Positions 34,288-47,041 of a stretch of 64,000 nt of DNA are shown here, one piece after another; the first letter of the stretch is position 1; each line of letters starts with the position of its first letter. The stretch comes from an uncultured Prevotellaceae bacterium. Its GTDB lineage: Bacteria; Bacteroidota; Bacteroidia; Bacteroidales; Bacteroidaceae. The stretch spans positions 124,001 to 188,000 of the forward strand of contig CACZBS010000001.1 in assembly GCA_902779455.1 (NCBI GenBank), given 5' to 3'. A program made the translations under genes and the position numbers. Under the pieces are notes generated by a model. The model had not been told where the DNA came from and made no database searches. It saw only the letters and a program-made list of their open reading frames with translations.

Positions 34288-35351
34288 CCACCCTACGCTA
34301 TCTCATCTGGAAGGAGTTTCTGCAGATCCGCCGCAACTCGTTCATGCCGAAGATCATCTTCGTCTTCCCCATTGTCATCATGTGCGTCATGCCATGGGTG
34401 ATGAATCAGGAGGTGAAGCATATCGTCGTCGAGACTGTCGACAACGACCGCTCGCCGTCGTCGGAGCGGCTGATCCGCCAGATCGAAGCCAGCCGCTACT
34501 TCGTCTTCGCCGGCCAGCGGCCCTCATGGCAGGCAGCGCTGAGCGACATCGAGCAAAGCCGTGCCGACATCGTCGTCGTCATCCCCCCGCACTTCGGACG
34601 CGACCGCTCACTGGGGCGCCCATCGCCGCTGCTCATCGCTGCCAACGCCGTCAACGGCACCAAGGGCAGCATCGGCTCGGCCTATCTCTCGCAGATGGTC
34701 GTCCCGGCTCACGAGGAGACCTTCTCGCTGAAGACGCTCTACAATCAGACTCAGAGCTACAAGGTCTTCATGATTCCCGCCCTGATGGGCATCCTGATGA
34801 TGATGCTCTGCGGATTCCTGCCGGCCCTGAACATCGTGGGCGAGAAGGAGAAGGGGACCATCGAGCAGATCAACGTCACGCCCGTCTCCAAGTGGGCCTT
34901 CATCCTGGCCAAGCTCATCCCCTACTGGGTCATCGGCCTGCTGGTGCTCACCGTCTGCCTCGTGCTGGCGTGGGCCGTCTACGGCATCACTTGCCAGGGG
35001 CCCCTTGTGCTCGTCTATGTGCTGGCCGTCGTGCTGGCCCTCTTCTTCTCCTCGCTCGGACTGACCATCTCGAACTATAGCGAGACGATGCAGCAGGCCA
35101 TGCTCGTCATGTGGTTCTTTGTCGTCTGCCTGATGCTGCTCAGCGGCCTGTTCACGCCAACCCGCTCGATGCCCGCCTGGGCCTACGCGACGACCTATGT
35201 CAATCCGATGAGCTATTTCATCGACGGCGTCCGGACGGTCTTCGTCCGCGGGGGCGGGCTGGCCGACATCGCCCGTCAGCTGGCGGCCCTCTTAGGGCTG
35301 TCGACAGCCATGGCTGTCTGGGCTGTCGTCAGTTACAAGAAGAATCATTGA
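34284..35351 (+). CDS. ABC-2 type permease
   Basis: 355 residues from the ATG at 34284 (MTTLRYLIWKEFLQIRRNSFMPK); the frame is open further upstream but only as shadow of the preceding permease. Same layout as its neighbour: N-terminal helix, periplasmic domain, then five helices with NIVGEKEKGTIEQINVTPVSK. It is the last gene of the five-gene exporter operon. A 22-bp-phased repeat array follows 86 bp after the stop. Confidence 0.9.
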   Translation: MTTLRYLIWKEFLQIRRNSFMPKIIFVFPIVIMCVMPWVMNQEVKHIVVETVDNDRSPSSERLIRQIEASRYFVFAGQRPSWQAALSDIEQSRADIVVVIPPHFGRDRSLGRPSPLLIAANAVNGTKGSIGSAYLSQMVVPAHEETFSLKTLYNQTQSYKVFMIPALMGILMMMLCGFLPALNIVGEKEKGTIEQINVTPVSKWAFILAKLIPYWVIGLLVLTVCLVLAWAVYGITCQGPLVLVYVLAVVLALFFSSLGLTISNYSETMQQAMLVMWFFVVCLMLLSGLFTPTRSMPAWAYATTYVNPMSYFIDGVRTVFVRGGGLADIARQLAALLGLSTAMAVWAVVSYKKNH

Positions 35352-35437
35352 GGCGGTTTTGTAAAATAAACTGACATTTGTCTGCGTGTAATTCGCAACG
35401 GTCTGATTTTTAGCGATATATTATTTTGAAGAAAAAG

Positions 35438-35514
35438 AAGCGGTGCTTTTCGATGCGAGAAGTGCCGCTTTTTGTGTCGAGAAGCGGTCCTTTTTTGAAC
35501 GTAAAGTGCCGCTT
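35438..35514 (+). repeat. 22-bp-phased repeat array C (4 units)
   Basis: Core copies start at 35438 (inverted), 35460, 35482 (inverted, variant AAGCGGTCCTT) and 35504, exactly 22 bp apart. Units 1 and 2 pair with two G-U wobbles and are followed by TTTTTG. It lies between the convergent exporter operon and the OmpA gene, a 280-bp gap that otherwise holds only the OmpA terminator. Confidence 0.9.
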
Positions 35515-35575
35515 TTCTGCTGGCTAAATTTAGTATGTAAATAAAAATGACGGCTCGCCCAGGGACTTTAGGGCA

Positions 35576-35609
35576 CAAAAAAAGCCATCCGACGTGCGTG
35601 TCGGATGGC
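35576..35609 (-). terminator. Terminator of the OmpA-like gene
   Basis: Perfect 10-bp stem GCCATCCGAC/GTCGGATGGC (35584-35593 with 35600-35609). On the minus strand it is followed by a T run (the A run at 35577-35583). Confidence 0.85.
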
Positions 35610-35631
35610 CGTATGAGATGAGCGGGGACGT

Positions 35632-36492
35632 TTACTTGTCAGTCTCGGGGGCCTCGCCGATGAGCTCCATGAACTCGTCGAGCTTTGGCGTGATGATGAT
35701 CTGGGTGCGGCGGTTGCGCTGCTTGCCAAGTTCAGTATCGTTGGACTGCAGGGGGTTGTATTCGCCACGTCCGCCAGCCGTGAGCCGCTTGGGGTCGACA
35801 CCGTACTTGGTCTGCAGCTCCTGGACGACGCTGGATGCGCGGAGGCAGGAGAGGTCCCAGTTGTTGCGGATGTTCTCGCGCGAGATGGGCACGTTGTCCG
35901 TGTTGCCCTCGATGAGCACGTCGTAGTCCTTGTAGTCCTTGATGATCTTGGCAATCTTCGACAGTGTCTCCGAGGCGCGGCTGTTGATGGTGTAGGTGCC
36001 GCTCTCGTAGAGCATGTTGTCGGCCAGCGAGATGTAGACGACGCCCTTCAGCACCTGCACGTCGACCTCCTTGAGCTCCTCTTTCGAGAGCGAGCGGGTC
36101 AGGTTGTTGGTGAGCACCATGTTGAGCGAGTCGCTCTTCGACTTGACTTCGACGAGGTGGCGTATGTACTGGTTCGACTCGTTGATCTGGTCGACGAGCT
36201 TCTCAATGGAGATGTTGTTCTGCGAGGCGTTGGTCAGACTCTTGTCGAGCGACTCCTGCAGCTTGGCGTACTTGGCCTCGGCGGCCTTGAGGGCCTGCTG
36301 GAGTCCTTTCTGCTGCTCCTCGAGGCTGGTGATGCGGGCGTTCTTGCCGGCCAGGTCTTCCTTGGTCGACATGAGCGACTCGGTGAGGGCCTTGTTCTGG
36401 TCCTGACAGGCCACGAGGTCTTTCTTGCTGGCGCAGCTGCTGAAAGTCAGTGCGGCGGCTGCCAGACTTATTAATGCTACGTTTGTTTTCAT
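35632..36492 (-). CDS. OmpA family peptidoglycan-binding lipoprotein
   Basis: 286 residues. Lipoprotein signal with lipobox FSSC (MKTNVALISLAAAALTFSSCA), a coiled-coil region (about 30-130, rich in E, Q, K and L), and a C-terminal OmpA domain (about 150-280) with YDVLIEGNTDNVPIS, NWDLSCLRASSV and GRGEYNPLQSNDTELGKQRNRRTQI. That domain binds diaminopimelate in peptidoglycan. It probably tethers the outer membrane to the wall. Monocistronic, with a -7 box upstream and a strong terminator downstream. Confidence 0.92.
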   Translation of the reverse strand: MKTNVALISLAAAALTFSSCASKKDLVACQDQNKALTESLMSTKEDLAGKNARITSLEEQQKGLQQALKAAEAKYAKLQESLDKSLTNASQNNISIEKLVDQINESNQYIRHLVEVKSKSDSLNMVLTNNLTRSLSKEELKEVDVQVLKGVVYISLADNMLYESGTYTINSRASETLSKIAKIIKDYKDYDVLIEGNTDNVPISRENIRNNWDLSCLRASSVVQELQTKYGVDPKRLTAGGRGEYNPLQSNDTELGKQRNRRTQIIITPKLDEFMELIGEAPETDK

Positions 36493-36526
36493 AATCGCGT
36501 TCTTTTGTTTGTTGATAATTCGGTTG

Positions 36527-36534
36527 CAAATATA
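36527..36534 (-). promoter_or_regulatory. -7 box of the OmpA-like gene
   Basis: TATATTTG on the minus strand, 34 bp before the start codon at 36492. Confidence 0.6.
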
Positions 36535-36641
36535 CGCTTTCTGACGTCAAAAACCTCGGAAAGTGAGTCGTAATTAGCATTATTTAAGCAAAAGGCGGGC
36601 GTTTTTCAGCTCCTTTATGTTCTTTACGCTTTCGTTGAGGT

Positions 36642-37685
36642 TTATAGTGTGGGCCAGCCGTCAGTGGTCCAGATGACGGGGCGCTGGATGAGGACTGACT
36701 GTCCGCCGTGTGGGATGCTGTAGCCATGACAGATGAAGACGGTCTCGCCCGTGGGCAGGTCGTAGGCGGCGCAGTGGCCAGCGGCCTCATATTCCGTCTT
36801 GTCGCCCTCGAGGAGGATGGTGCCTCCGCCTTCGAGCATGTCGCGGCCCTCACGGTCGAGGTATGGCCCGCTGACCTTCTTGGAGCGTCCGACTGCCACG
36901 CGGTAGTTGCTCTTCGCACCGCGACAGCAGTAGTCCCACGAGACAAAGAGGTAATAGTAACCGTCGTGATGGAGGATGAAGGGCGCCTCGATGGCATTGC
37001 GGCCAGCATATTTCGAGGTGGGGTTCTCAGCCGCATTGGGGTCGCCGGGGCGATGGCGGCGGGCGATGGTCACAGGGCGCGAAGCCAGATGCATCGTCGA
37101 GTCGAGCCTGGCCAGCTGGATGCCGTCCCAGAAGGAGCCCCACGTCAGCCAGGGCTGGTCGTCGTCGTCGATGACGAAGGCTGGATCGATGGCGTTCCAG
37201 TCGTCGCGCTTCTCACGCGAGGCGACGATGCAGCCCTCGTCGTTCCATCTCCCGTTGAGGCGGTCGGAGGTCATGAGGCCGATGGCCGATGTGTTCTTGC
37301 CGAAGGTTGAGCAGCTGTAGCCTAGCCACCAGCGGCCGTGCCATTGGATGATGTCGGGCGCCCAGACGTGGTTGCGGAAGCCGGGCACGGAGTCTTGGGT
37401 CCATTGGGGCAGCTGCTCGATGAAGGGGGTGGGCTGGACTACCCAGGTCTGGCGGTCCTTCGACGTGGCCCATTGCAGGCCCATGCCTGTTGAGAGCAGA
37501 TAGTAGGTGCCGCGTTCGTAGGCCATGACAGGGTCGTGCACCATCATCGTGTCAGTCTGGAAGGCCATGTGGCGGTGGTAGGGGCGCTGGCCGCGAGGCT
37601 GGGGCTGGGCTTGGGCGAGGGCGGCATGGCATGCCGCCAAACAGAAGAAGAGCAGCAGGGAGGAATGTCGCGTTAAATGTTTCAT
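36642..37685 (-). CDS. GH43 arabinan endo-1,5-alpha-L-arabinanase-like enzyme
   Basis: 347 residues with a signal peptide (MKHLTRHSSLLLFFCLAACHAALAQ; the Cys before HAALA might instead be lipidated). The catalytic triad of GH43 is in place: base D51 in VHDPVMAYERGTYYLLSTG, D167 in NAIDPAFVIDDDDQPWLTWG, and acid E233 in AIEAPFILHHDGYYYLFVS. NHVWAPDIIQW is also typical. The arrangement best fits the endo-arabinanase branch. It stands 20 bp upstream of its minus-strand neighbour's stop, after purL and the chromate transporter genes, so it may be part of that long transcript, which is metabolically odd. Confidence 0.88.
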   Translation of the reverse strand: MKHLTRHSSLLLFFCLAACHAALAQAQPQPRGQRPYHRHMAFQTDTMMVHDPVMAYERGTYYLLSTGMGLQWATSKDRQTWVVQPTPFIEQLPQWTQDSVPGFRNHVWAPDIIQWHGRWWLGYSCSTFGKNTSAIGLMTSDRLNGRWNDEGCIVASREKRDDWNAIDPAFVIDDDDQPWLTWGSFWDGIQLARLDSTMHLASRPVTIARRHRPGDPNAAENPTSKYAGRNAIEAPFILHHDGYYYLFVSWDYCCRGAKSNYRVAVGRSKKVSGPYLDREGRDMLEGGGTILLEGDKTEYEAAGHCAAYDLPTGETVFICHGYSIPHGGQSVLIQRPVIWTTDGWPTL

Positions 37686-37705
37686 GTTGGCCTTTTTTGG
37701 GGGGA

Positions 37706-38281
37706 TTAGTAAAGGAGGAGCAGGCCGGCGAAGCCAGCCATGAGTATCATCTTGATGGGGTTGATCTTGAACAGTTTGGTGCCGATGAATGTCGCCACGA
37801 AGATGGCAATGCTGATCCAGAACTGCCAGCCGTTCTCCGAGGGCGACGAGAAGTTCTCCTTCGTGCAGAGCAACAGCGTGGCAGCTGCCAGGAGGCCTAC
37901 CACGGCGGGTCGCAGGCCGCTGAAGATGCTCTGGACGGCTTGCGTCTTCATGTACTTCATAAAGAGACGGGCAATGAGGATCATCAGGATGAGCGACGGC
38001 AGGACAAGTGCTGTCGTCGCCACGACGGAGCCCAGCACGGACATCGACATCGACATGCCTGCGTTGTGGCAGGCCGCATAGCCGCAGTAGGTGGCCGAAT
38101 TGATGCCGATGGGGCCTGGCGTCATCTGGCTGATGGCGACGATGTCGGTGAATTGTGCCGACGTGAGCCAGTGCCAGTGTTCGACCGTCTCATGCTGAAT
38201 GAGCGACAGCATGCCGTAGCCGCCGCCAAAGCCGAAGAGGCCTATCTCGAAGAAGGTGATGAACAGGTAGAGGTAGATCAT
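37706..38281 (-). CDS. Chromate transporter family protein, second half
   Basis: 191 residues from the ATG at 38281, overlapping the upstream half by 4 bp (ATGA). A frame open to 38410 lies within the upstream gene and is rejected. About six membrane helices and the ChrA family motifs FFEIGLFGFGGGYGMLSLIQHE and ISQMTPGPIGINSATYCGYA. In Bacteroidetes ChrA is often encoded as two half-size genes that presumably form a heterodimer. The substrate may be chromate, sulfate or something else; the family name is historical. Confidence 0.88.
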   Translation of the reverse strand: MIYLYLFITFFEIGLFGFGGGYGMLSLIQHETVEHWHWLTSAQFTDIVAISQMTPGPIGINSATYCGYAACHNAGMSMSMSVLGSVVATTALVLPSLILMILIARLFMKYMKTQAVQSIFSGLRPAVVGLLAAATLLLCTKENFSSPSENGWQFWISIAIFVATFIGTKLFKINPIKMILMAGFAGLLLLY

Positions 38282-38816
38282 TCCGTAGGTTTGATGTAGT
38301 TGCCATAGACATAGCCGCCGATGGCTGCGGCCAGGATGATGAGGACGGGCGAGACGCCCATGAGCCATATCAGCAGGGCACCGGCGACGGGAATCCAGCA
38401 GTTGACCCACGAGATCTTGGCGCTCACGGCCAGGTTGAACGTAGGCACGGCGATGAGGGCCACGACGGCGGGCCTGATGCCTCTGAAGATGGCGGCTACG
38501 ACGGGATTGTCCTCAAACTGATGGAAGAACATGGCGATGGCGAGGATGATGAGGAACGAGGGGAGGGCGGTGCCGAGTGCACAGGCCAGTGCGCCCCGCA
38601 CCTTGCGGAGCTTGTAGCCGATGAAGGTGCTGATGTTGATGGCGAAGACGCCTGGGCAACTCTGTGCGATGGCGATGAGGTCGAGAAACTCCTCCTTGGT
38701 CACCCACTTGTGCTTCTCGACTACCTCGGTCTCGATAATAGGTATCATGGCATATCCACCCCCGAGGGTGAACATGCCAATCTTAAAGAATGTCTTGAAG
38801 CTCTCAGCGTAGATGC

Positions 38817-38820
<4 letters not shown>
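38278..38820 (-). CDS. Chromate transporter family protein, first half
   Basis: 180 residues with five or six membrane helices. Motifs FFKIGMFTLGGGYAMIPIIETEVV and IAQSCPGVFAINISTFIGYKLR match the N-half of ChrA. It overlaps purL upstream and the second half downstream, each by 4 bp, so purL and both halves are translationally coupled. Coupling of an anion transporter to purine synthesis is unusual. Confidence 0.88.
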
Positions 38821-42710
<3,890 letters not shown>

Positions 42711-42745
42711 ATACCTTAATTATATATATTAATCGAATTTGCCTG

Positions 42746-42777
42746 CAAAGTTACACCTTTTTAGGCAGAAAACCAAA
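42746..42777 (-). promoter_or_regulatory. purL promoter
   Basis: On the minus strand TTTGGT begins at 42777 and TAACTTTG at 42753, 24 bases apart, 35 bp before the purL start. Confidence 0.75.
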
Positions 42778-42829
42778 TACTTCTATTGAAAAATATGCCT
42801 TGGGGTGGCACGTTTTGGAAAAAACATTG

Positions 42830-42837
42830 TACCTTTG
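42830..42837 (+). promoter_or_regulatory. -7 box of murF-alr
   Basis: TACCTTTG, 40 bp before the ATG at 42878. A TTTGG lies at 42814, too close to be the standard -33 element. Confidence 0.6.
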
Positions 42838-42877
42838 CAGTCGCAAGTAACCATAAAGTTGAAAAAACAATAAGACC

Positions 42878-45331
42878 ATGACCTATTCAATAGAGAAAGT
42901 GACGACGCTCATCGGCGCACGACGCTACGGCCAGACAGAGGCCGCCATCGGATGGCTCCTGACTGACAGCCGCTCACTCTGTTTCCCCGAGCAAACCTTG
43001 TTCTTCGCCCTGCGCACCAGCCGCAACGACGGCCACCGCTATATTGCCGACCTCTATCGCCGCGGCGTCAGGAACTTCGTCGTAGAGCGCATCCCCGACG
43101 AGGGGACCGACCGCTTTGCCGATGCCAACTTCCTCCGTGTGCCCTCGCCCCTGGCCGCCCTGCAGCGGCTGGCCGAGCGCCATCGCGACGAGTTCCAGAT
43201 TCCCGTCGTCGGCATCACGGGCTCCAACGGCAAGACGTGGGTCAAGGAGTGGCTCTATCAGCTGATGCGGGCCGAGGGCGGGGTGGTGCGCTCGCCCCGC
43301 TCCTACAACTCGCAGATCGGCGTGCCCCTGAGCGTATGGCTGATGAACGAGCACTCGCGCGTCGCCCTCTTCGAGGCAGGCATCAGCCAGCCGGGCGAGA
43401 TGCTGGCCCTGCGCGACATCATCCAGCCCACGGTGGGCGTCTTCACGTCGCTTGGCGCGGCTCATCAGGAGAACTTCCGCTCGATGGACGAGAAGTGCAT
43501 GGAGAAGCTGCAGCTGTTCCACGACACGCAGGCCATCATCTATCCCAGCGACGACGACGTCGTCAGCCGCTGCGTCCGTCGTGCCCAATATGCGGGCGAA
43601 CGCCTCGGATGGTCGCGCTTCAACAAGAATGCCGCCATGTATGTGCACAGCGTCAGCCCTACTGACGACGGGCAGATGCAGGTGCAATATATATATAAAG
43701 GTGTCAGCGGCGAATATACGATCCCCTATATCGATGAGGCTTCAGTGGAGAACAGCATCACCTGCGCCACCACGGCGCTCCACCTCGGCCTCTCGCCCGA
43801 GCAGCTGGCCGAGCGCATGCCCGCGCTGGAGCCCATCGCCATGCGACTCGAAGTGAAGGAGGGTCAGCACGGGCTGACGCTGATCAACGATGCCTACAAC
43901 AACGACCTGCAGTCGCTCGACATCGCCCTCGACTTCATGCAGCGCCGCCCTGACCAGCAGGGGCGCCGCCGCACGCTCATCCTGAGCGACATCTTCCAGA
44001 GCGGCGAGTCGGCTGCCGAGCTCTATCGGCAGGTGTCGGAGCTGGCCCAGAAGCGCGGCGTCGACCGCTTCATCGGCATCGGCCCCGAGCTGTCAGCCCA
44101 GGCCGACCGCATCGCCATCGGCCAGAAGTGGTTCTTCCGCGACGTCGACCAGTTCCTCGCCAGCGGCGTCTTCCGCTCGCTCCACGACGAGGTGGTGCTC
44201 CTCAAAGGCGCCCGCACGTTCGGCTTCGAGCGCATCAGCGAGCTGCTGGAACAGCGGGTCCACGAGACCATCCTCGAGGTCGACCTCAACGCCCTGGTCG
44301 CCAATCTCAATCATTATCGCTCGTTCCTGCGGCCTGAGACGAAGATGGTCTGCATGATCAAGGCCGACGCCTATGGGGCAGGAGCCGTCGAGATAGCCAA
44401 GACGCTGCAGGACCACCGCGTCGACTACCTGGCCGTGGCCGTGGCCGACGAGGGTGCGGAGCTGCGGCGGGCAGGCATCACGCAGAACATCATCGTGATG
44501 AACCCCGAGATGTCGTCGTTCCAGACGCTCTTCGACTACGAGCTGGAGCCCGAGGTCTACTCCTTCCGCCTGCTCGGCGCCCTGGTGCGGGCCGCCCGCG
44601 CACAGGGCATCACGGGCTGGCCTGTCCACATCAAGCTCGACACGGGCATGCACCGCCTGGGCTTCGAGCCCTCGCAGATGCCTGAGCTCATCGACCAGCT
44701 GAAGCATCAGCAGGCCGTCATCCCGCGCTCCGTCTTCAGCCATTTCGTGGGGAGCGACAGCGTCGACTTCGATGCCTTCTCGGCCCATCAGTTCGAGGTG
44801 TTCGATGCGGCCAGCCAAGAGCTTCAGGCGGCCTTCTCCCACAAGATCCTGCGCCACATCGACAATTCAGCCGGCATCACCCATTTCCCTGAGCGTCAGC
44901 TCGATATGGTGCGCCTCGGCATCGGGCTCTATGAGGGCGTCGAGAGCGTCAGCACGCTCAAGACCACCATCCTGCAGATCCGCCGCGTGCCCAAGGAGGA
45001 GACCGTCGGCTACAGCCGCAAGGGCGTCCTGACGCGCGACTCGCGCATCGCCGCCATCCCCATCGGCTATGCTGACGGACTGAACCGCCATCTGGGCAAT
45101 CGCCACGGCTATTGCCTTGTCAATGGTCAGCGGGCCGAGTATGTGGGTAATATCTGCATGGACGTGGCCCTCATCGACGTCACTGACATCCCCTGCCAGG
45201 AGGGCGACAGCGTCGAGATCTTCGGCCGCAACCTGCCCGTCAGCCTCCTGGCCAGCCAGCTCGACACCATCTCCTACGAGGTGCTGACGGCTGTCAGCAA
45301 TCGCGTCAAGCGGGTCTACTTCCAGGACTGA
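42878..45331 (+). CDS. murF/alr: Bifunctional UDP-MurNAc-tripeptide:D-Ala-D-Ala ligase / alanine racemase
   Basis: 817 residues. The N-terminal MurF half has the ATP-binding motif GITGSNGKT (115-120), ITCATTALHLG and NDAYNND. From about residue 467 the PLP-dependent alanine racemase follows (EVDLNALVANLNHYRSFL), with Schiff-base lysine K495 in MIKADAYGAG, then HIKLDTGMHRLGF and the catalytic tyrosine region EETVGYSRKG. Making D-alanine and using its dipeptide in one chain is a known Bacteroidetes fusion; Ddl would supply D-Ala-D-Ala. Cytoplasmic. A long repeat array follows the stop. Confidence 0.95.
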   Translation: MTYSIEKVTTLIGARRYGQTEAAIGWLLTDSRSLCFPEQTLFFALRTSRNDGHRYIADLYRRGVRNFVVERIPDEGTDRFADANFLRVPSPLAALQRLAERHRDEFQIPVVGITGSNGKTWVKEWLYQLMRAEGGVVRSPRSYNSQIGVPLSVWLMNEHSRVALFEAGISQPGEMLALRDIIQPTVGVFTSLGAAHQENFRSMDEKCMEKLQLFHDTQAIIYPSDDDVVSRCVRRAQYAGERLGWSRFNKNAAMYVHSVSPTDDGQMQVQYIYKGVSGEYTIPYIDEASVENSITCATTALHLGLSPEQLAERMPALEPIAMRLEVKEGQHGLTLINDAYNNDLQSLDIALDFMQRRPDQQGRRRTLILSDIFQSGESAAELYRQVSELAQKRGVDRFIGIGPELSAQADRIAIGQKWFFRDVDQFLASGVFRSLHDEVVLLKGARTFGFERISELLEQRVHETILEVDLNALVANLNHYRSFLRPETKMVCMIKADAYGAGAVEIAKTLQDHRVDYLAVAVADEGAELRRAGITQNIIVMNPEMSSFQTLFDYELEPEVYSFRLLGALVRAARAQGITGWPVHIKLDTGMHRLGFEPSQMPELIDQLKHQQAVIPRSVFSHFVGSDSVDFDAFSAHQFEVFDAASQELQAAFSHKILRHIDNSAGITHFPERQLDMVRLGIGLYEGVESVSTLKTTILQIRRVPKEETVGYSRKGVLTRDSRIAAIPIGYADGLNRHLGNRHGYCLVNGQRAEYVGNICMDVALIDVTDIPCQEGDSVEIFGRNLPVSLLASQLDTISYEVLTAVSNRVKRVYFQD

Positions 45332-45382
45332 GGCCCCATTTTCCCACCTCTCGGCGTCAGGCCCTTTGCGCCTGAAAAAAAG

Positions 45383-45529
45383 AAGCGGTACTTCGTTTGT
45401 GTCAAAGTACCGCTTCTCTCGCGTCAAAGCACCGCTTCGTTTTTGTATCAAAGTATCGCTTTGTTCGTGTCAAAGCACCGCTTCATTTTTGTATCAAAGC
45501 ACCGCTTCGTTCGTGTCAAAGCACCGCTT
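45383..45529 (+). repeat. 22-bp-phased repeat array D (7 units)
   Basis: Core copies start at 45383 (inverted), 45405, 45427, 45451, 45473, 45497 and 45519: steps of 22, 22, 24, 22, 24 and 22 bp. Unit 4 is a variant (AAGTATCGCTT). Units 1 and 2 form a perfect 11-bp stem. An eighth, decayed copy may lie at about 45541. It begins 51 bp after murF-alr and is the longest array in the window. Confidence 0.9.
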
Positions 45530-45588
45530 TGCTTATGTCAAATGGAGTGCTATGTCTAATCTTGCTCCCCTCTTGCCAGGTAGTCTGT

Positions 45589-45779
45589 GCGCAGCCGCTC
45601 CCCTCCCTTCAAGGGGAGGGGTCGGGGGTGGGGTCTCTAACTATTTCTGCATAATTGATATAGAGACCCCTCATCCCTGTAGTCTGGGCGCAGCGCCTTG
45701 CCCGCCAGTATAGAATCTTGGCTTTAGTTACAGACCCCACCCCCAACCCCTCCCCTTGAAGGGAGGGGAGCGGCTGCGC
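45589..45779. repeat. 48-bp inverted repeat between murF-alr and mltG
   Basis: Arms 45589-45636 and 45732-45779 match over 48 bases with a single mismatch around a 95-bp spacer. The arms contain GCGCAGCCGCTCCCCTCCC and G/C-run sequence. A decayed copy of one arm is found at 49092-49144. Together with array D and the tandem repeat it fills the 569-bp gap without a gene at 45332-45900. Confidence 0.85.
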
Positions 45780-45905
45780 CGTCATTCCCCATTGGGGGCT
45801 GCACGGTGGTTTTCCCCATCGGCTGCGCCGTCATTCCCCATCGGGCTGCACAGTGGTTTCCCCCATCGGCTGCGCCGTCATTCCCCATCGGGCTGCGCCG
45901 TCATC
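45773..45905. repeat. About 47-bp tandem repeat (2.5 copies) ending at the mltG stop
   Basis: The unit starts GGCTGCGCCGTCATTCCCC and includes GGGCTGCAC and GTGGTTT. Copies begin at about 45773, 45821 and 45868, and a final fragment GGCTGCGCCGTCAT ends at 45905. The TCA in that fragment is the stop codon of mltG on the minus strand. Confidence 0.75.
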
Positions 45906-46926
45906 TGATGTTCCTGGCGTTGAGGGCCTGCTGGTATCGGCGGGCGTTCTGCATGTGCTCGCTGCTGGTGCGGGCAAAGTTGTGAGTGCCGGAGAAATCC
46001 TCCTTGGCGCACATGTAGAGGTAGTCGTGCTTCTCGGCATTGAGGACGGCGTTGATGCCCTGTACGGAGGCCACCTTGATGGGGCCCGGGGGCAGTCCGG
46101 CATGACGATACGTGTTGTAGGGGCTGTCGGCCGTCAGGTGCTTGTGGAGGATGCGGCGCAGCGTGGGGTCGCCGACGGCAAACTTGACCGTCGGGTCGGC
46201 CTGCAGGAGCATCCCCTTGCGGAGGCGGTTCAGATAGAGCCCCGCCACACGAGGCTTCTCGCTGCCCACGGCCGTCTCCTCGTCGACGATGCTGGCCAGT
46301 GTCTGCACCTCCGCGGGGGTCAGTCCGAGGGCCTCGGCCTTCTGCAGGCGGGGCTTTGTCCAGAAGGCGTCATGCTCTTTCTTCATGCGCTCCAGCAGCT
46401 TCTCGGGGCTGATGTTCCAGTAGACCTCGTAGGTGTCGGGGATGAAGAGGCAGGGCAGGGTGGGCCCGCTGAATCCCAGCCGGGCGCAGAGGCTGCTGTC
46501 GGCCAGCGCGTCGGCCAGTGCCGTGCTGTCGGCCATCAGCTTGCGTCCGAGGGCTCCGGCCATCATGTCGAGCGTCCGCACCTCGGGGATGGTGAGCATC
46601 ATGGGCGACTGGTGGCCGCGCTTCAGCTGTCGGAAGACGTCGAGGGTGCTGCTTTGCGGCTCGATGGCGAATCGCCCCGTATGGATGCGGTCTTCATAGT
46701 CGCAATGTCGCAGGAGTGTGCGCAGTCCTGTCATGGCGTGGGCAGAAGCCATGGGCGTCAGCTTGTGGTAGACGGAGTCGGCCGTGTCGTCGCTGTCGAT
46801 GTAGAGGTATTGCGTCTCGTCGCAGGTCGAGAAGTCGGTCATGAAATAATAGTAGGTCATGCCCAGCAGTCCCAGCAGGCAGAGGGCGACAGGCATCAGA
46901 TAATAATTGGCTTGGGTCAGTTTCAT
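45901..46926 (-). CDS. mltG: Endolytic murein transglycosylase MltG
   Basis: 341 residues from the ATG at 46926 (MKLTQANYYLMPVALCLLGLL), which starts a membrane anchor; a frame open to 47076 is Arg/Gly-rich repeat sequence upstream of the promoter and is rejected. The YceG domain motif is LASIVDEETAVGSEKPRVAGLYLNRL, with catalytic Glu about residue 217, followed by LQADPTVKFAVGD. It cuts nascent peptidoglycan strands at the inner membrane. It lies near murF-alr, also a wall gene, but is convergent with it. Its stop codon lies in a tandem-repeat unit. Confidence 0.92.
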   Translation of the reverse strand: MKLTQANYYLMPVALCLLGLLGMTYYYFMTDFSTCDETQYLYIDSDDTADSVYHKLTPMASAHAMTGLRTLLRHCDYEDRIHTGRFAIEPQSSTLDVFRQLKRGHQSPMMLTIPEVRTLDMMAGALGRKLMADSTALADALADSSLCARLGFSGPTLPCLFIPDTYEVYWNISPEKLLERMKKEHDAFWTKPRLQKAEALGLTPAEVQTLASIVDEETAVGSEKPRVAGLYLNRLRKGMLLQADPTVKFAVGDPTLRRILHKHLTADSPYNTYRHAGLPPGPIKVASVQGINAVLNAEKHDYLYMCAKEDFSGTHNFARTSSEHMQNARRYQQALNARNIR

Positions 46927-46949
46927 GATGTGTAAGCTCAATTTTGGTG

Positions 46950-46981
46950 CAAAGGTACGAAAAAACGAGTGAAATGCCAAA
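46950..46981 (-). promoter_or_regulatory. mltG promoter
   Basis: On the minus strand TTTGGC begins at 46981 and TACCTTTG at 46957, 24 bases apart, 23 bp before the start codon. Confidence 0.8.
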
Positions 46982-47041
46982 TTTCTTCGAGCTTTTCCGT
47001 GAGCAAGGCGATTCCCCGTCAGTGCGCGCCCCCACGCGCCA

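Noticed and set aside
45383..45529. CRISPR array
   Set aside because: Regular spacing suggested it, but the repeat is only 11 bp, spacers are 11-13 bp and of similar composition, copies occur in both orientations, and no cas gene is present.
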